Program-made: the position numbers and the translations under genes
In this document: positions 19,728-30,348 of the stretch, piece by piece
Layout: every line of letters starts with the position of its first letter
Numbering within the stretch: the first letter of the stretch is position 1
The notes under the pieces: generated by a model
What the model was told of the DNA's origin: nothing
The model's input: only the letters and a program-made list of their open reading frames with translations
The model's database searches: none
Origin: Adiantum capillus-veneris
Taxonomy: Eukaryota; Streptophyta; Polypodiopsida; Polypodiales; Pteridaceae
Length of the DNA stretch: 64,000 bases
Assembly: GCA_014529385.2 (NCBI GenBank)
Contig: CM043942.1
Coordinates: forward strand, 8,868,001-8,932,000
Direction of reading: 5' to 3'

Positions 19728-21735
19728 TGTCACAAACGGGAGCGCATAACAATATCAAATACTTTCGGATAAATAGATTTTATCACTTATTACTGAAGCC
19801 AAAGGATATACAGAGAAATAGATAGAGAGAGAGATAGAGAGTGAGAAGATCGACACAGTACTGGGGACCAGAAGATGGGTTGGTCCCCCCCCTAATAGTA
19901 TCTTTATGACTGAGGAGAAATCTATACAAGCAATTGAACCGAACGTATTACCACGTTCGTTCTAGAATAAGACTTGATGGTTCCTAGAAGCCTTAGCTTC
20001 CGATTCCTAGGGCAAAACCCTATTCCAAGGAACTTCCGTTCCTTATTCCAAATCCTTGAGATCCAAGGTTCTCGCCTCTGGATCTCACCTTCCAGACTCA
20101 GGGCATGACATCCTTGCAACTCTTTTCTAACTCTGTTTCCAGAGTCCTCTTCCTGCAGATTAACTCCGCTTTCCTGGAGACGAAGTCCTTCCCTTGGGAA
20201 TTTCAACATCTGTATTACATCTCGAGAGTCTACCTCTCTTCGATCCGTGGATCTGCTTCCCAAACTTGGGTACGAAACCCTTGGGCTGATCTGGCTCTAG
20301 TTCCTCAGAGTGCTTTTCTCGTGCAGAGGCTCATGCCTTCCTCTGCTCCTACTCCCTCACGAAGAGGAAGTACACCTGCAATCAAATACTCAGAGATCAT
20401 AACATGAAAATCGTTACCTTCAAAGTCTTGATGCTCGAAACGCAACTCGGTTCTCGAAAAACAATTCCCCAGAAGAGATCTCTACATAAAAAATCCTCTT
20501 TTCCAATCTTACACACAGAAGAGGTGTGTTCTCGGGTTCCTTCTCGTAAATCAGCCCCGTCTACGACGTTTATGGGATGAAAACAGAGAAAAACAGAAAC
20601 TTCTCGCGATGGAAACACGCTCCGTAGGCACTTCTTCGCGAGGGAACTTGCGCACTCGGTCTTGGCGATATCTGGTACACTTGGGGCAGCCATGCGCAGC
20701 ACTGGCAGCGTCTTCTTTACGGCTGAAATCTGCAGCAGCATCTCCTCCTTGCAAAGATTGGTCTTTCCCTCTGAGTGAGGGCGTGTGATGCTTATATAGC
20801 TCCTAGCCACGGGCACCAATAGCTGCTCGCGTAGAGATCGCGGCCGTTTTGTTTTTTTGTTTTTTTTTAATAAATCAAATAAATAAATAAATAAATATTT
20901 TCGCTATTCTGCGAAAAAAAGAGAGAGAAAACGCTGGCTGATCTGTTGCCTTATTTATCAGATGGCTGTCCACTTATTAAGTGGGCGGCCGGCGTATTTT
21001 AAAAATAGTCTGAACCTGCCCAAAAACTCAATAAAACCTTATAAGTTAAAAACAATGCTTTCACAGCACTTCCTAGGCGTCCCTGGATGCAGTCACATGC
21101 ACAGTTGCAATGCAGACATAGACTTCCTCGCGGGAAAGCATCTGCTTTCCCGAAAAGCAATCTCGCTTTCTCAGAAAGCATCTGTTTTTCCTCAAAGTTT
21201 CCTCTGAACCCATCTTCATTCAAGTGCTTGCTTTTCCTTGTGCACAATTCCAACACAATTCGGAATTTCCTCCCGACTATGGATATTCCCGTTCAGATGC
21301 ACCCGTCATCCACCTTGTCACGGATCAGGAATACTCATCACCTAGTCCTTTCCTACTGAACTTACGGTACAATCTCCTTCACGATGCTCTATGTCACCCA
21401 TCCTATGACGCATCAGAGATGTCCGTTCCCGGATGGTCGGATACTTCTTCCCGATGCTCCCTGTCACCCATCCGATGTGACGCATCAAAAGTACCCGTTC
21501 CTGGTGGCCTTACAGATATTCCCTTTCACAGTGCTCCCATTATTACTATGAATGACGCACTAGGAATATTTTGTACTCGGATGTCTCCAGTGAGAAAAAC
21601 CCTCTCACTTAAAATTCCAATAATTCATTTAGAATTATTTTTCCTTGGTGTTCCCAGCGAGAAAACCCTCTCACTTATAAATCCAATAATTCATTTAGAA
21701 TTATTTTTCTGTCAGATAAAGCCAATTTCGCAACA
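19728..21735 (-). repeat. 5' LTR of LARD-like element 1
   Basis: 2008 bp, TGTCACAAACGGG to TTTCGCAACA on the plus strand. Nearly identical to 14737 onward in its first kilobase, with more differences further right. Followed by the CATGT target duplication. Confidence 0.92.
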
Positions 21736-21740
21736 CATGT

Positions 21741-22425
21741 GAAACCTCCCGAAGCAGGAAACCTCTATAGGCCATTCAAGATGGCCAGTCCATTTGCGGT
21801 GCCCATATCTATCAGGTGTCGTCCATACTTAGTATATTCCGCATCGTGTGATAGTGTGGACAGGCCCGTCTCTACAACATTTAGCTCTCTCATCATCTCC
21901 TCTGAAGTATCATAAAACATTGTCTGGTGATGGGCAGTCTTAGCATTGAAGTCCCCTAGAATGATAATGTCACCATCTCTAGAGAACTCCCATATGTCAT
22001 CATCCAAAATAGAAAAGGGGGACTGTCCTCTGGGTGATGCATAGCCCGACGTACTCGGGGGAAAGTAGCAAATAGCAATGTAGAGATATCTGCCTGTCTC
22101 TGCTTTCAATCTCACCCACATGTACCTAGCCTGCTCATCCGTACGGGCTATATGTATCAATGGTTGCAAGTCCTCTCTAAAGAACACTGCCACACCCCCC
22201 GAGCCCCGTCCTCTGTGTTCTGAGCGTGTCTCCTGTCTGTAAGCTGTCTGCCATCTGTATCCACTGATGCGAGGCATGGATTGCCTAGGGGCCTGGTGTG
22301 TCTCAGAGTAGAAGATGATGTCTCTTCCAGTAAAGCTATCCTCAAAAGCACCCACATCAGAGACGCATGGATCCATTACAGTTCCAGGCAACCACTTTGA
22401 GTGTGGTCCCATAAGTCTCGCACCG
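21741..22425 (-). pseudogene. LINE-C ORF2, N-terminal endonuclease part
   Basis: Open from the codon after the TGA at 22428-22426. VVAWNCNG opens the endonuclease. Then FYSETHQAP, SGGVAVFF, CYFPPSTSG, ILGDFNAKT (catalytic Asp and Asn) and GRHLIDMGTANGLAILNGL, followed by an in-frame TAG just before the LTR insertion. Homologous throughout to LINE-B. Readable but interrupted. Confidence 0.87.
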
Positions 22426-23316
22426 TCATGTGGAGCGTCGCTCCAGTATTACTACTCTTCCATCTCGGTAAAAGGCAAGCTTGCCTTTTCCCCTTGCTGC
22501 TCTAATCTCCGGCATTACTTCCTGCATATGAGCGATCTGCGATAGGGTAAGATCATCCCCGAGAAAAATGCCCCTCTTTAAGAGTTGGCCTTTTCTTCAA
22601 GAAGGACTTTTTCACTTCCATGGAGGGAAAATGGAGGATGAGTGCCCTTTCTTTCGAGGTTTCCCCACTGCTTCCATTTTTCTTTATGTTGCCCTCTCTC
22701 CAAGCTCTTGTGTGCGTCGGCTCAAGAACCCCCATCAAGGCCATGAGTTCTTTTACCTCTTCGTCCACATTGCCTTTGTCTTTAAGACCGCAAATTCTCA
22801 CATGTAAAGCGCGCACACGTCTTCTTTGCTCCTCCTCTAGTGTCTGATTAATGATAGTGGGTGTGGACGTGGACGTTATCTCTTTGCCTTTTCCTTTCTT
22901 GGCCACCTCGATCCATTTCTCGGCTTCATCCGCCTTCTGCTGAGTTTTGGTAAGAACATCCACCCAAGAAGTCATCATCTCTTTGTGTTGCTCTTCTCCC
23001 TCTTTGATGGCCCATACTTGCTCCTTGATAGTGTTGATTTCTTCGATTACTGAGGGTCGCAATTTGCCCTCTTCCAGTGTGCTGCTTGATCGTGCTTCTG
23101 CAGATCTTTCTTGAGTGACGCAATCTCCTCGTCCTAAGTCGTCACTCGGTCTTCCAATGCGTTTATCTTGCTTTCTTGGATCAGGACGTGTGCTTCCAGC
23201 ATTCTTATTTTGCCCAATAGATTGCGGTTCATCTTGGTAATAGTCTCCGTCATTTCCTCTTTGCACTTTTGAATGGCATTCTCTAGGGGGTCGGCTTTAT
23301 CACTCAGCTTCCTCAT
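22426..23316 (-). pseudogene. LINE-C ORF1, two frame changes
   Basis: Starts MRKLSDKADPLENAIQK (ATG 23316-23314), coiled coil, TAG at 23134-23136 and frame change near 23100. Then LEEEQRRRVRALHVRICGL and RALILHFPSMEV as in the RRM-type core of LINE-B ORF1. A second frame change near 22570 leads to the tail RDGRVVILERRST before TGA 22428-22426, the same point at which LINE-B ORF1 ends. Strongly diverged from LINE-B, so a distinct subfamily. Confidence 0.8.
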
Positions 23317-23602
23317 GCTTAATCACTGTCCGGAAAATAGCCACCAAGCGTACATATGCATCCACACTATGCATACATTGTCTCCCGCATCAAGCATACA
23401 TCCGCATCAAGCATTCCACTGCGGGTACAGGTACAACCACAGCCCACTGCGGGCGTCAACCTTAAAACCAAAATAATGGGGGGCCTTGCGTCCAATGTCC
23501 TAGTTTGCTCCTGTTCTAGTACCTGTAGGAGAATCGGCCTTTCTGATTTTTGTGATTTTTCGGTGGGCAGTGCTTTCCGCAGGGAAAATCAAATTAAAGC
23601 AA

Positions 23603-23604
<2 letters not shown>
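23317..23604 (-). other. LINE-C 5' leader
   Basis: 288 bp without open frame. Contains the repeated word GCATCAAGCAT (near 23390-23420) and GCGGG words. Not clearly homologous to the GC-rich leaders of LINE-A and LINE-B. Confidence 0.4.

Positions 23605-23694
<90 letters not shown>
23605..23694. repeat. (GA)n microsatellite between LINE-C and LINE-D
   Basis: 90 bp pure GA. On the minus strand it is the (TC)n tail following the LINE-D 3' end. Confidence 0.97.
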
Positions 23695-23697
<3 letters not shown>

Positions 23698-24135
23698 AAT
23701 GATATGATAAATTAACGTCTTAAAAGGCCAGAATGACCTATGAGACCAAACTGTTACAAACTGGTGAATTTGATATCATGTTTGGGTACAAAAAAGAGGT
23801 ACTAAGAATAAGTGCTACTATCTAGTTGGGGTATGTGTGGTCATTGATACCGTAGGTTCCCAATACAAGAGGGTGATACAATGTATAATGAATCCATCCT
23901 CATCTTTACTCTGGGTGTCGAGCCAGGATGGCTCGAATCCTTTGCTGTAGTCTCCGTCCATATTGTGAAGCTCCTCTCCTTAGTCGAGGGCGTCTCGATC
24001 TCCCTAGCTCCAATGCTCGGTCAATGAGAGTACTGCGGGTGCGAGTATGAGCTGAGATTTGCCGTGGTGGCTGCTCCTCTACCTATCGAGTGCCTGGTGT
24101 GAAGAAATCAGTAATTTGTCTCTGGGAGTGTCTTT
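23695..24135 (-). mobile_element. LINE-D 3' part
   Basis: 3' UTR with stem-loop 23717-23746 and the end of ORF2 (RRLQQRIRAI region, near 23920-23970). The left copy of the 21-bp L1 target duplication (starts TTTGTCTC, ends GTGTCTTT) is at 24115-24135. The rest of LINE-D resumes at 49591. Confidence 0.85.
23717..23746 (-). other. LINE-D 3'-terminal stem-loop
   Basis: RNA GUCU..AGAC outer arms with inner GGUCA-UUC-UGGCC. Third instance of the structure. Confidence 0.6.
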
Positions 24136-24585
24136 TTTTTTTCCCGAGAAAAAAGATCCTTCTATTAGTTAATGAAAACTGCCCATAGGGCTACAACCAC
24201 CTCTGCAAGAGAGGGCTACAACAAGCATGATGGGGAGACTCTCCCAATGAAAAAGCAGCATATATACAATGAGGCTAAATCAAGAGATGGGAGGAGGGAA
24301 GAGCCACACAGGTGGACAGTAGTGCCATCTGAGCACCCCCTGGACTATGGTGTAGAAAGGCCTAGGGCGCTAGAGTCGAAGGAAAGCCTCGCGGCGTTCC
24401 CACATGCGGTCGGAGCTGCCCTGTAGTCCCTCAAGCTGTCCTCTAAGAGTATGGATCAGCTCTAGCCAAAAGTCACGAACAGTCTCTGCTGGTGGCACAG
24501 GGCGAGCCTCAAAGATGCGGAAACAGCGGGCCCGCCAGATGAACCAAAGTGTGAGGCCACTGATGAGCTCCCAACACTCCTCTCT
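24136..24585 (-). other. L1 3' UTR and poly(A) end
   Basis: 450 bp without a supported gene. The element ends, on its own strand, GATCTTTTTTCTCGGG followed by a run of A. This is the usual 3' end form of plant L1. Confidence 0.7.
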
Positions 24586-26359
24586 CTAACTACACCACTC
24601 CTGTGGAGTAAGCTCTGTAGCAGGCTGAAGTGTAGGACGCCCCCCCTGTATCACTATCATCCTGCTGGTGGAAGATAGCTCCAACTGAAGTGCCGGGCCC
24701 GTGAGGGTGGACCAAGCCGCTGCCCCCCAAGTGTACTGTCGAGCCGTGGAGAGAGCAGGCATCAGCCGAAGAACTCGTAGCCACACCTGCTGGGCCGAGG
24801 GACAGTCCCAAAGACTGTGACGCTGACTCTCTACCAAATGGTCACAAGCTGCACATGTGGCCGAGAGACCACTATGCACTAGCCAGTTCCCTACTGCTGT
24901 GGCTCTATGTGCGACCAGCCACTGAAACAAGGTGACTTGCCTCGGCTGTCTGGAGTCCCACAACCTCTCCCAAAAGTCTGCCAAAAACTCGACTGTGAGA
25001 CCCTCCTCCTGCCAATGACGTGCTGCGGCGGGGAGGGCCTCTCTCTTTGCTGCTAGTATATGCCGTCCAAGCCGAACAATGTACTGAAAGAAGGGGACTC
25101 CTGGGTGGTCTGCAGAAGAGAAGGGGTCCCTCCATAGCCACTCACCAGGATCCCACTGTACTCGTGCCATTGGACAACACTCCCAAGCCCAAAGCCTCCA
25201 GTGTCCAGTCTCAAGAGCTGCTGGGTCAGGGTCTATGACGCAAGTCCTCCCACAGATGCCCACAACTCGGATCCTCTGAAAACAGCACTCTGCTACTTGC
25301 GGGGCCTCTACTGCAACTCGCTGTAATCGTCCCCCACCCTGAAGCTCGAAGAACAGGGCTGGGACAGTTTCTGAGTAGGCCCTGACTGAAATGAGAACCT
25401 CCAGTCGTGTGAAGGCTCCCATCCATCGGGGTGCTACTGGCTCGAGAGGCGTGAGCCACTCAGCTGGAACTGACTCTGAGATGTCCTGACACATGCTCTG
25501 CACCCCTCTCATGCCCTGCAGCTGGAAACCCTGTACCTCCTCTGACAAACCTGTGAACTCTAGCCAGTCACCTAGAGAGCGCGCTGGACTTGCTACCATG
25601 GGACCCCAGGAAACATGAGGTCGACTACCAACCAAGTGGCCTCTCTGAGTGCTGACCATGGGGTTCCAGACGAGGGGCTGCCGTAGGCGCTCCTCCGTGC
25701 ACATCGGCTGTCGCTGCTCCAGGCCACGCCGTAGGAGCTCCCAAGAACGAAGCAAACTCACAGCGAAACGATCCTCCAGTCTCTTGCTCAAACCAACTCG
25801 GCGCATCTCTGTAAAGATCCATCTGGTCGAAGGTTGCCAACGGCCTCCTGACTGAGGCACCCTGGCACGAAGCCTCTGCAACAAGAACTCCTTCCAGGGC
25901 TCCTCACTTGGAAGAAGTCCTCTGACTATGAACTTCCCTAGAAGGGCTCTGCTCTGCTGTGCTGGATCAATGATCCCAAGCCCTCCCTGAGAACAAGGAA
26001 GCGTGATGACCGACCAAGCCACCTTGGCTCGGGCCATCTGAGTGTCACGTCCTGACCAAAGGATGTTCCTGATCAGCCTCTCTACCTGGCTGATACAAGA
26101 ACTCGAGAAGATCCAGCAGGAGGTGATGTACCACATAGTTGCCAACAGCACCTGGTTGGCAACTACTACTCTACCAGCCAGCGACAGACGTGCTGAGCTC
26201 CAATGTAACAGCTTTCTCCCGATGGACAGGAGAAGAGGAGCAATCTGCTGCTCGGGAGACAAGTCCAAACCAACCTGACAACCCAAGTATCGAACTGCAG
26301 TCCCTGGGGGAATCCACCTGAAACCCTCTCGTGGCATCCAATCTGGCATAGGAGCACTA
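24586..26359 (-). pseudogene. L1 ORF2, C-terminal half (RT thumb, zf-RVT)
   Basis: About 590 codons still open. It starts right after the Athila insertion with PMPDWMPREGFRWIPPG and continues VRYLGCQVGLDL, WSSARLSLAGRVVVANQVLL, the conserved post-RT block of plant L1. The zinc-binding segment (zf-RVT) near 24780-24880 has FQWLVAHRATAVGNWL and CAACDHLVESQRHSLWDCP. Ends LTPQEWCS. Part of a protein cut in two, hence inactive as it stands. Confidence 0.9.
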
Positions 26360-26364
26360 CCAAC

Positions 26365-26935
26365 TGTAGCAGGCTACAGTGTCACTTCACAGGATAGGCA
26401 GTTGGATAGTTAGCTACAGTTGGTCTGGTTCACACTGGACGGACCCTTTGGGCTGGGAGTGACACGTGGCAGGGTACCTACGGTGGTCTAGTGGACATCG
26501 TGGCCAGGTCACCACCACCACTCAGTTTGGAGATAGACTTAGCTGGCTGGACATTTATGGGCCGTTGGTGGCTCTTATGGTTGTACATATGAGTAGTCGT
26601 TTGGGGCAGTTCTATCTTATCTTGCACGTAGACGTCTAGGTTGAGTCTTACACAGAGCACTGCTTCACCATCCATGCACATCTGAGCCTCGACACCCCAT
26701 TTGTACCTGTGAGTCCTGGGCTGGAGCTGAGTGTGCTGCCAAGCCAGAGTCTGTACATGGTTCTTTGAGCTAGCCGAGTCCATATGTTCTGGTCTACTGC
26801 TGTGTCTCTGTTGTTATCCATTGTTTCTGTGTTTCATTCTGTTTGAGAGTTTCTATTTGTTGAGTGAGATTGTCACGCACATTGCACTGAGGGACACCCA
26901 CACTGTAGAGAGCACGACACATTATCCGCGCTACA
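26365..26935 (+). repeat. 5' LTR of the Athila/Tat-like element
   Basis: 571 bp, same length as the 3' LTR. TG..CA ends, with imperfect inverted repeat TGTAGC/GCTACA. Confidence 0.95.
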
Positions 26936-26946
26936 AGTGCTCTCAT

Positions 26947-26966
26947 TTTGGCGATCACGGTGGGAC
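26947..26966 (+). other. Probable primer binding site
   Basis: TTTGGCGATCACGGTGGGAC, 11 bases after the LTR, resembles the TGGCGCC-type primer sites of Athila/Tat elements. The exact tRNA cannot be fixed without comparison. Confidence 0.45.
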
Positions 26967-27277
26967 CTCAACTGAAATCTCATTCTGTGAGGTGCAAATC
27001 TTGAAGCTAGTTAGGTTTATCTAGCTTCGCCTACCTTCGCCAACCTTGCCTTGCACTGTTCTCCTCTCTCCTAGTCCAACTGGTCTAGTCGCCTCTCGCC
27101 TGGTCCAACTGGTCTTGTCCTCTCTCGCCCTGGTCCAACCTGTCCTCGACCCTGGTTTAGTCCTCCTCGTCCCTGGTCCAGCCGGGTCTAGTCACTCACC
27201 TGGTCTGGTCTGGTCTGGTGGAGTCTAGACCTGTCACAAGCTTTTTGCCCAAACTTGGTTGGACTGGTGGTCACTGC

Positions 27278-28453
27278 ATGACACATACAAGGAGGTCAGT
27301 TGAGCGTCAAAGCCCACTATTGAGCCCTCTGAAGTACTATCACAGAAGACGACCTTTGACACCTTGTAGAAATCCTTCAACCTCATCACCTATACCTCCA
27401 CATATCACATCACCCATTCCTTCATCAGGTTCCCCATCTTCCCGATCACCTTCTCCAGAAAAGCTCTCACCCATTCCGTCGTCATCAGGTTCCCCATCTT
27501 CGCGATCACCTTCTCCAGAAAAGCTCTCTCCTATTTTGCTACAGCAAGCTATTGTGCAACAGACTCAGCAAGGAATCATGGAGCCACTAGCTAGTGTTTT
27601 GGCCAAAGTGAACATCAAGTTCCCTACCTTCAAAGGGCTTTCTTCAGAAGATGCTGACGACCATGCAAGAAGATTTGTATCTCTCTGTAGGGGACGTGGG
27701 CTGAACAGAGAAGATGCTTACTTGGTACTATTTCCATCCACCCTGGATGGCCTAGCAGATAAATGGTACAACCAATTTGCAGAGAACCATTTTGCAACTT
27801 GGGCATCCTTAAGACAGCAGTTCTGTGCAGCTTTCAGGCCGGGTGACTACCAGGAGAAGGTGTTAGATGAGTTGGCCAACATGGTGCTCAAGCCGGAGGA
27901 GACTTTTGCGGAGCTTATGACTAAAACTAAGTCACTGGTGGCCAAGCTTCCCCAACAACCCGGTGAATTCATGGTTAAAAAGTGGGTGGAGAAGGCGCTT
28001 CCCAAAACTTCTCAGCAAAAACTCCGAGAGAGTCTCCGACTCGACGCCACTCTCGACGAGTTCATCGCAGCTGCTACTAGAATAGAGGGGGCTAGGAAGC
28101 TCTTCAACAACTCTCCTCAAATAGATACTCCCTCTGTGTTCTCGGAAGGTAGTCCTACTGATCCTTTAACTTCTTTACGCAGGGAACTGGAAGCCCTAAA
28201 GCTACAACGAGCTCTTCAAGAGGAGAGGTGCTTCTCTCTTAGACAAGAGAAGCCTACACATAATGAGGCATTGGAACAGATTAAGCGCGAGTTAGAGGAG
28301 CTCAAGTGTCAGCAAGAGACTAAGGCTATGGTTTGGTGTAGCTCATGCCGCTCTCCAGGGCACCCCCCACAGGAATGCCCCCTTCGGGTTTAGTGCCACT
28401 TCTGTGAAAAATCTGGACATGAGGATAAGGATTGTTACTACCTCAAGGGATTG
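27278..28453 (+). pseudogene. gag of the Athila/Tat-like element
   Basis: From ATG 27278. A Ser/Pro-rich N-terminus contains a duplicated unit (SSGSPSSRSPSPEKLSPI). Then the capsid-like block FPTFKGLSSEDADDHARRF, LDGLADKWYNQF, WASLRQQFCAAFRPGDYQEK (retrotransposon gag). Zinc knuckle CSSCRSPGHPPQEC ends at 28380. A TAG at 28391-28393 is followed in frame by a second knuckle CHFCEKSGHEDKDC and a TGA at 28453. Role: virus-like particle assembly and RNA packaging in the cytoplasm. Confidence 0.88.
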
Positions 28454-29370
28454 TGACAAATACAACAAAATCTTGGTCCTTCTGTCCAACAAGGGCTAGC
28501 ACACCTGCATCCAACATGGTCTCACCCTACGGCCATCAAAACCAGTTGCCTCCTCTGCTGACAACACCCCCTATGCAGCAAGGTATGCACAACAACTTTG
28601 CACCCCACAGCTTTTATCATGCCAGTACTCCCTCAGTTCCCCAAAGTTTCTACACCTCAGCCTCCAACTCCATGCAACAACCACCTCGTCCCCCGTTTCG
28701 TCCTTCCAATCGGCCCATACTCTGCTACAGATGCGGAGAATATGGGCATTATCAGAGCAAGTGCCCTTTACCCGAGGGGTCCCCTCCTTGTCGTCATTGC
28801 CCTGATTCGAAGGATCACTACAGTAAGGATTGTCCCAAGCAAAGGGCATCCACGTCTTCAGGCTCGACTCAAAACCAGCCCGAATTCTCCTTTCCGAAGA
28901 TAAATTTGATTACTGTGAACACCGTGCCTCAACCTTCACCTGCTACTCATGTGGTTAAGCCTCTGCAAGTGGATGAGCCTGCTGGTGTCCTTACTCGGGC
29001 ACAAAGAGCAGCTCTTGGTCTCTGTCTACCCACAGGTCCACCTCGCCAGTCTCCACTTCCTCAATCTGGTCTACCTGACCCAAAGGACAAGTCCTTCCCA
29101 ATTGCTCAGAGCAAACCAACTTCCTTGTTATCTGACATTGATGGAGCCTTCTTAGAAGCAGTGGCTAACTTGGAACAGATTAAGGTCCCAAAAGGAGCCC
29201 AGCTCGAAGGCGCTAAGCCCACAGCAGAAGCCATCTTGAAAAATACTTTTCAGCAGGTGTCACTATACGACATGCTAAAGCTTGACGCAACACTTAGAAG
29301 TGACACCCTGTCAGTCATTCAGTCTCTGTACCCGGGGGCTGGGCCTAGTGGCGGGCACCTCCTTGTATAG
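28454..29370 (+). pseudogene. gag C-terminal zinc knuckles and linker, next frame
   Basis: Open in the frame shared by the following protease. Holds CYRCGEYGHYQSKC (near 28732) and CRHCPDSKDHYSKDC (near 28795), then a linker of about 180 residues up to TAG 29368-29370. A frame change near 28440-28460 separates it from the gag N-terminus. Confidence 0.8.
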
Positions 29371-30348
29371 CCCTCAGAGTCTTACTTGATTTCCTATCCA
29401 ACTGCTCCTCTCACCGATTATAAAAGTCCTCGTCTCACTGTATCTATTTTTGGACAGCAGCTATCCGGCGTCATCGTTGATGGTGGATCTGGAATCAATT
29501 TGATGCCCGAATTCACTATGAGGGCCTTAGGTCTACAGCCTACCCGATCTGCTCCTTTCACTGTTACATTGGCTGATCAAAGAATAGTCTACCCAGTGGG
29601 CATAGTCGACAAGGTGCCTCTGAAGGTACAAGATTTCACTTTTGACTTGGATTTTGTGGTAGTTCATCTTCCCCAGGTAGAGGGAGGTTATCCCTTGCTG
29701 ATTGGTAGGCCATGGTTGTGACATACGAAAGCACTTCATGACTGGGGAAACGACGCCATGTGGATACATACCCCTGTCTCTCCAATGCAACAAATTCGTC
29801 TCGAAGGTGGCATGGATCCAGTCGTTCAGCATAGCTCTTTGTCAGTAGAGTCCAACCTTGACTTGGAGCAGCCGGTCCCTCCTGATGGGTCCGATGAAGG
29901 CTTATTGCAGTGGTTAGAAGCTACATCTTCGATGCCATGCTATGTAGTCTCTCTTCAACCCTTGACAACAGATTCACCCTCTTCCCCTGATCCTACACTT
30001 GAAGACAGTAATCCTAGTCAGCCAAGTGAGCCAGAACCATGTGGGCCAGTCTCTGATGACCATCCTTCAGAGGGTCCATTGATTGAAACCATCGGCCTGG
30101 GTGAGCCTATAACCCACCATAGAAGGGGGAAAAAGTCTCCCTTGCAAGAGTTGGTCAACATCCCACCTCCCTCCTTAACCTCCATTCCATCTGAATCTCC
30201 ACCCATGCCGGAGCACTTTGAGGTATCTGAGGATTTACCATTCGCAGAGCTTCCATCAGGATGGTTGCAGGAAGAGTATGCTGATTTCAACATTGATCAA
30301 ACGCCAGCTCATAATGTCCAGAAGCTCATAATGTCCAGAAGCTCATAG
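29371..30348 (+). pseudogene. Aspartic protease and linker
   Basis: Same frame as the preceding segment. SGVIVDGGSGINLMPE is the active-site region (the D-G-G-S form common in plant Ty3 elements). LIGRPWL ends the protease at about 29720. A TGA at 29719-29721 fits CGA to TGA change. A further 200 residues rich in Pro, Ser and Glu follow to 30348, where a 17-bp tandem duplication (30313-30346 region) shifts the frame. Confidence 0.82.

Larger units (their letters stand above)
14021..21735 (-). mobile_element. LARD-like LTR retrotransposon 1, tandem (LTR-internal-LTR-partial internal-partial LTR)
   Basis: On the minus strand: 5' LTR 21735-19728, internal 19727-16740, LTR 16739-14737, a 366-bp PBS-proximal internal piece 14736-14371, and a partial LTR 14370-14021. 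CATGT flanks the whole block (14016-14020 and 21736-21740), so it entered as one element and was later enlarged by recombination. LTRs read TGTTGCC...GTGACA on the element strand and are about 2.0 kb. No pol is present; only gag remnants. This fits large retrotransposon derivatives. Confidence 0.9.
10794..23604 (-). mobile_element. LINE-C, degenerate LINE split by a LARD-like LTR element
   Basis: 3' part at 10794-14020 and 5' part at 21736-23604, separated by the LTR element 14021-21735 with target duplication CATGT. Joining across the duplication restores the endonuclease (SGGF at the left meets TCFPHRHGASIVDYV at the right in one frame), as in LINE-B SGGLTCMPHGV..STVDYI. 3' stem-loop at 10827-10857. 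ORF1 begins at ATG 23316-23314. Frames are broken in many places. Confidence 0.9.

Noticed and set aside
28391-29370. Programmed readthrough of TAG in gag of the Athila/Tat-like element
   Set aside because: Six scattered TAG plus other stops and a frame change point to decay; kept only as a test under the stop-spectrum finding.
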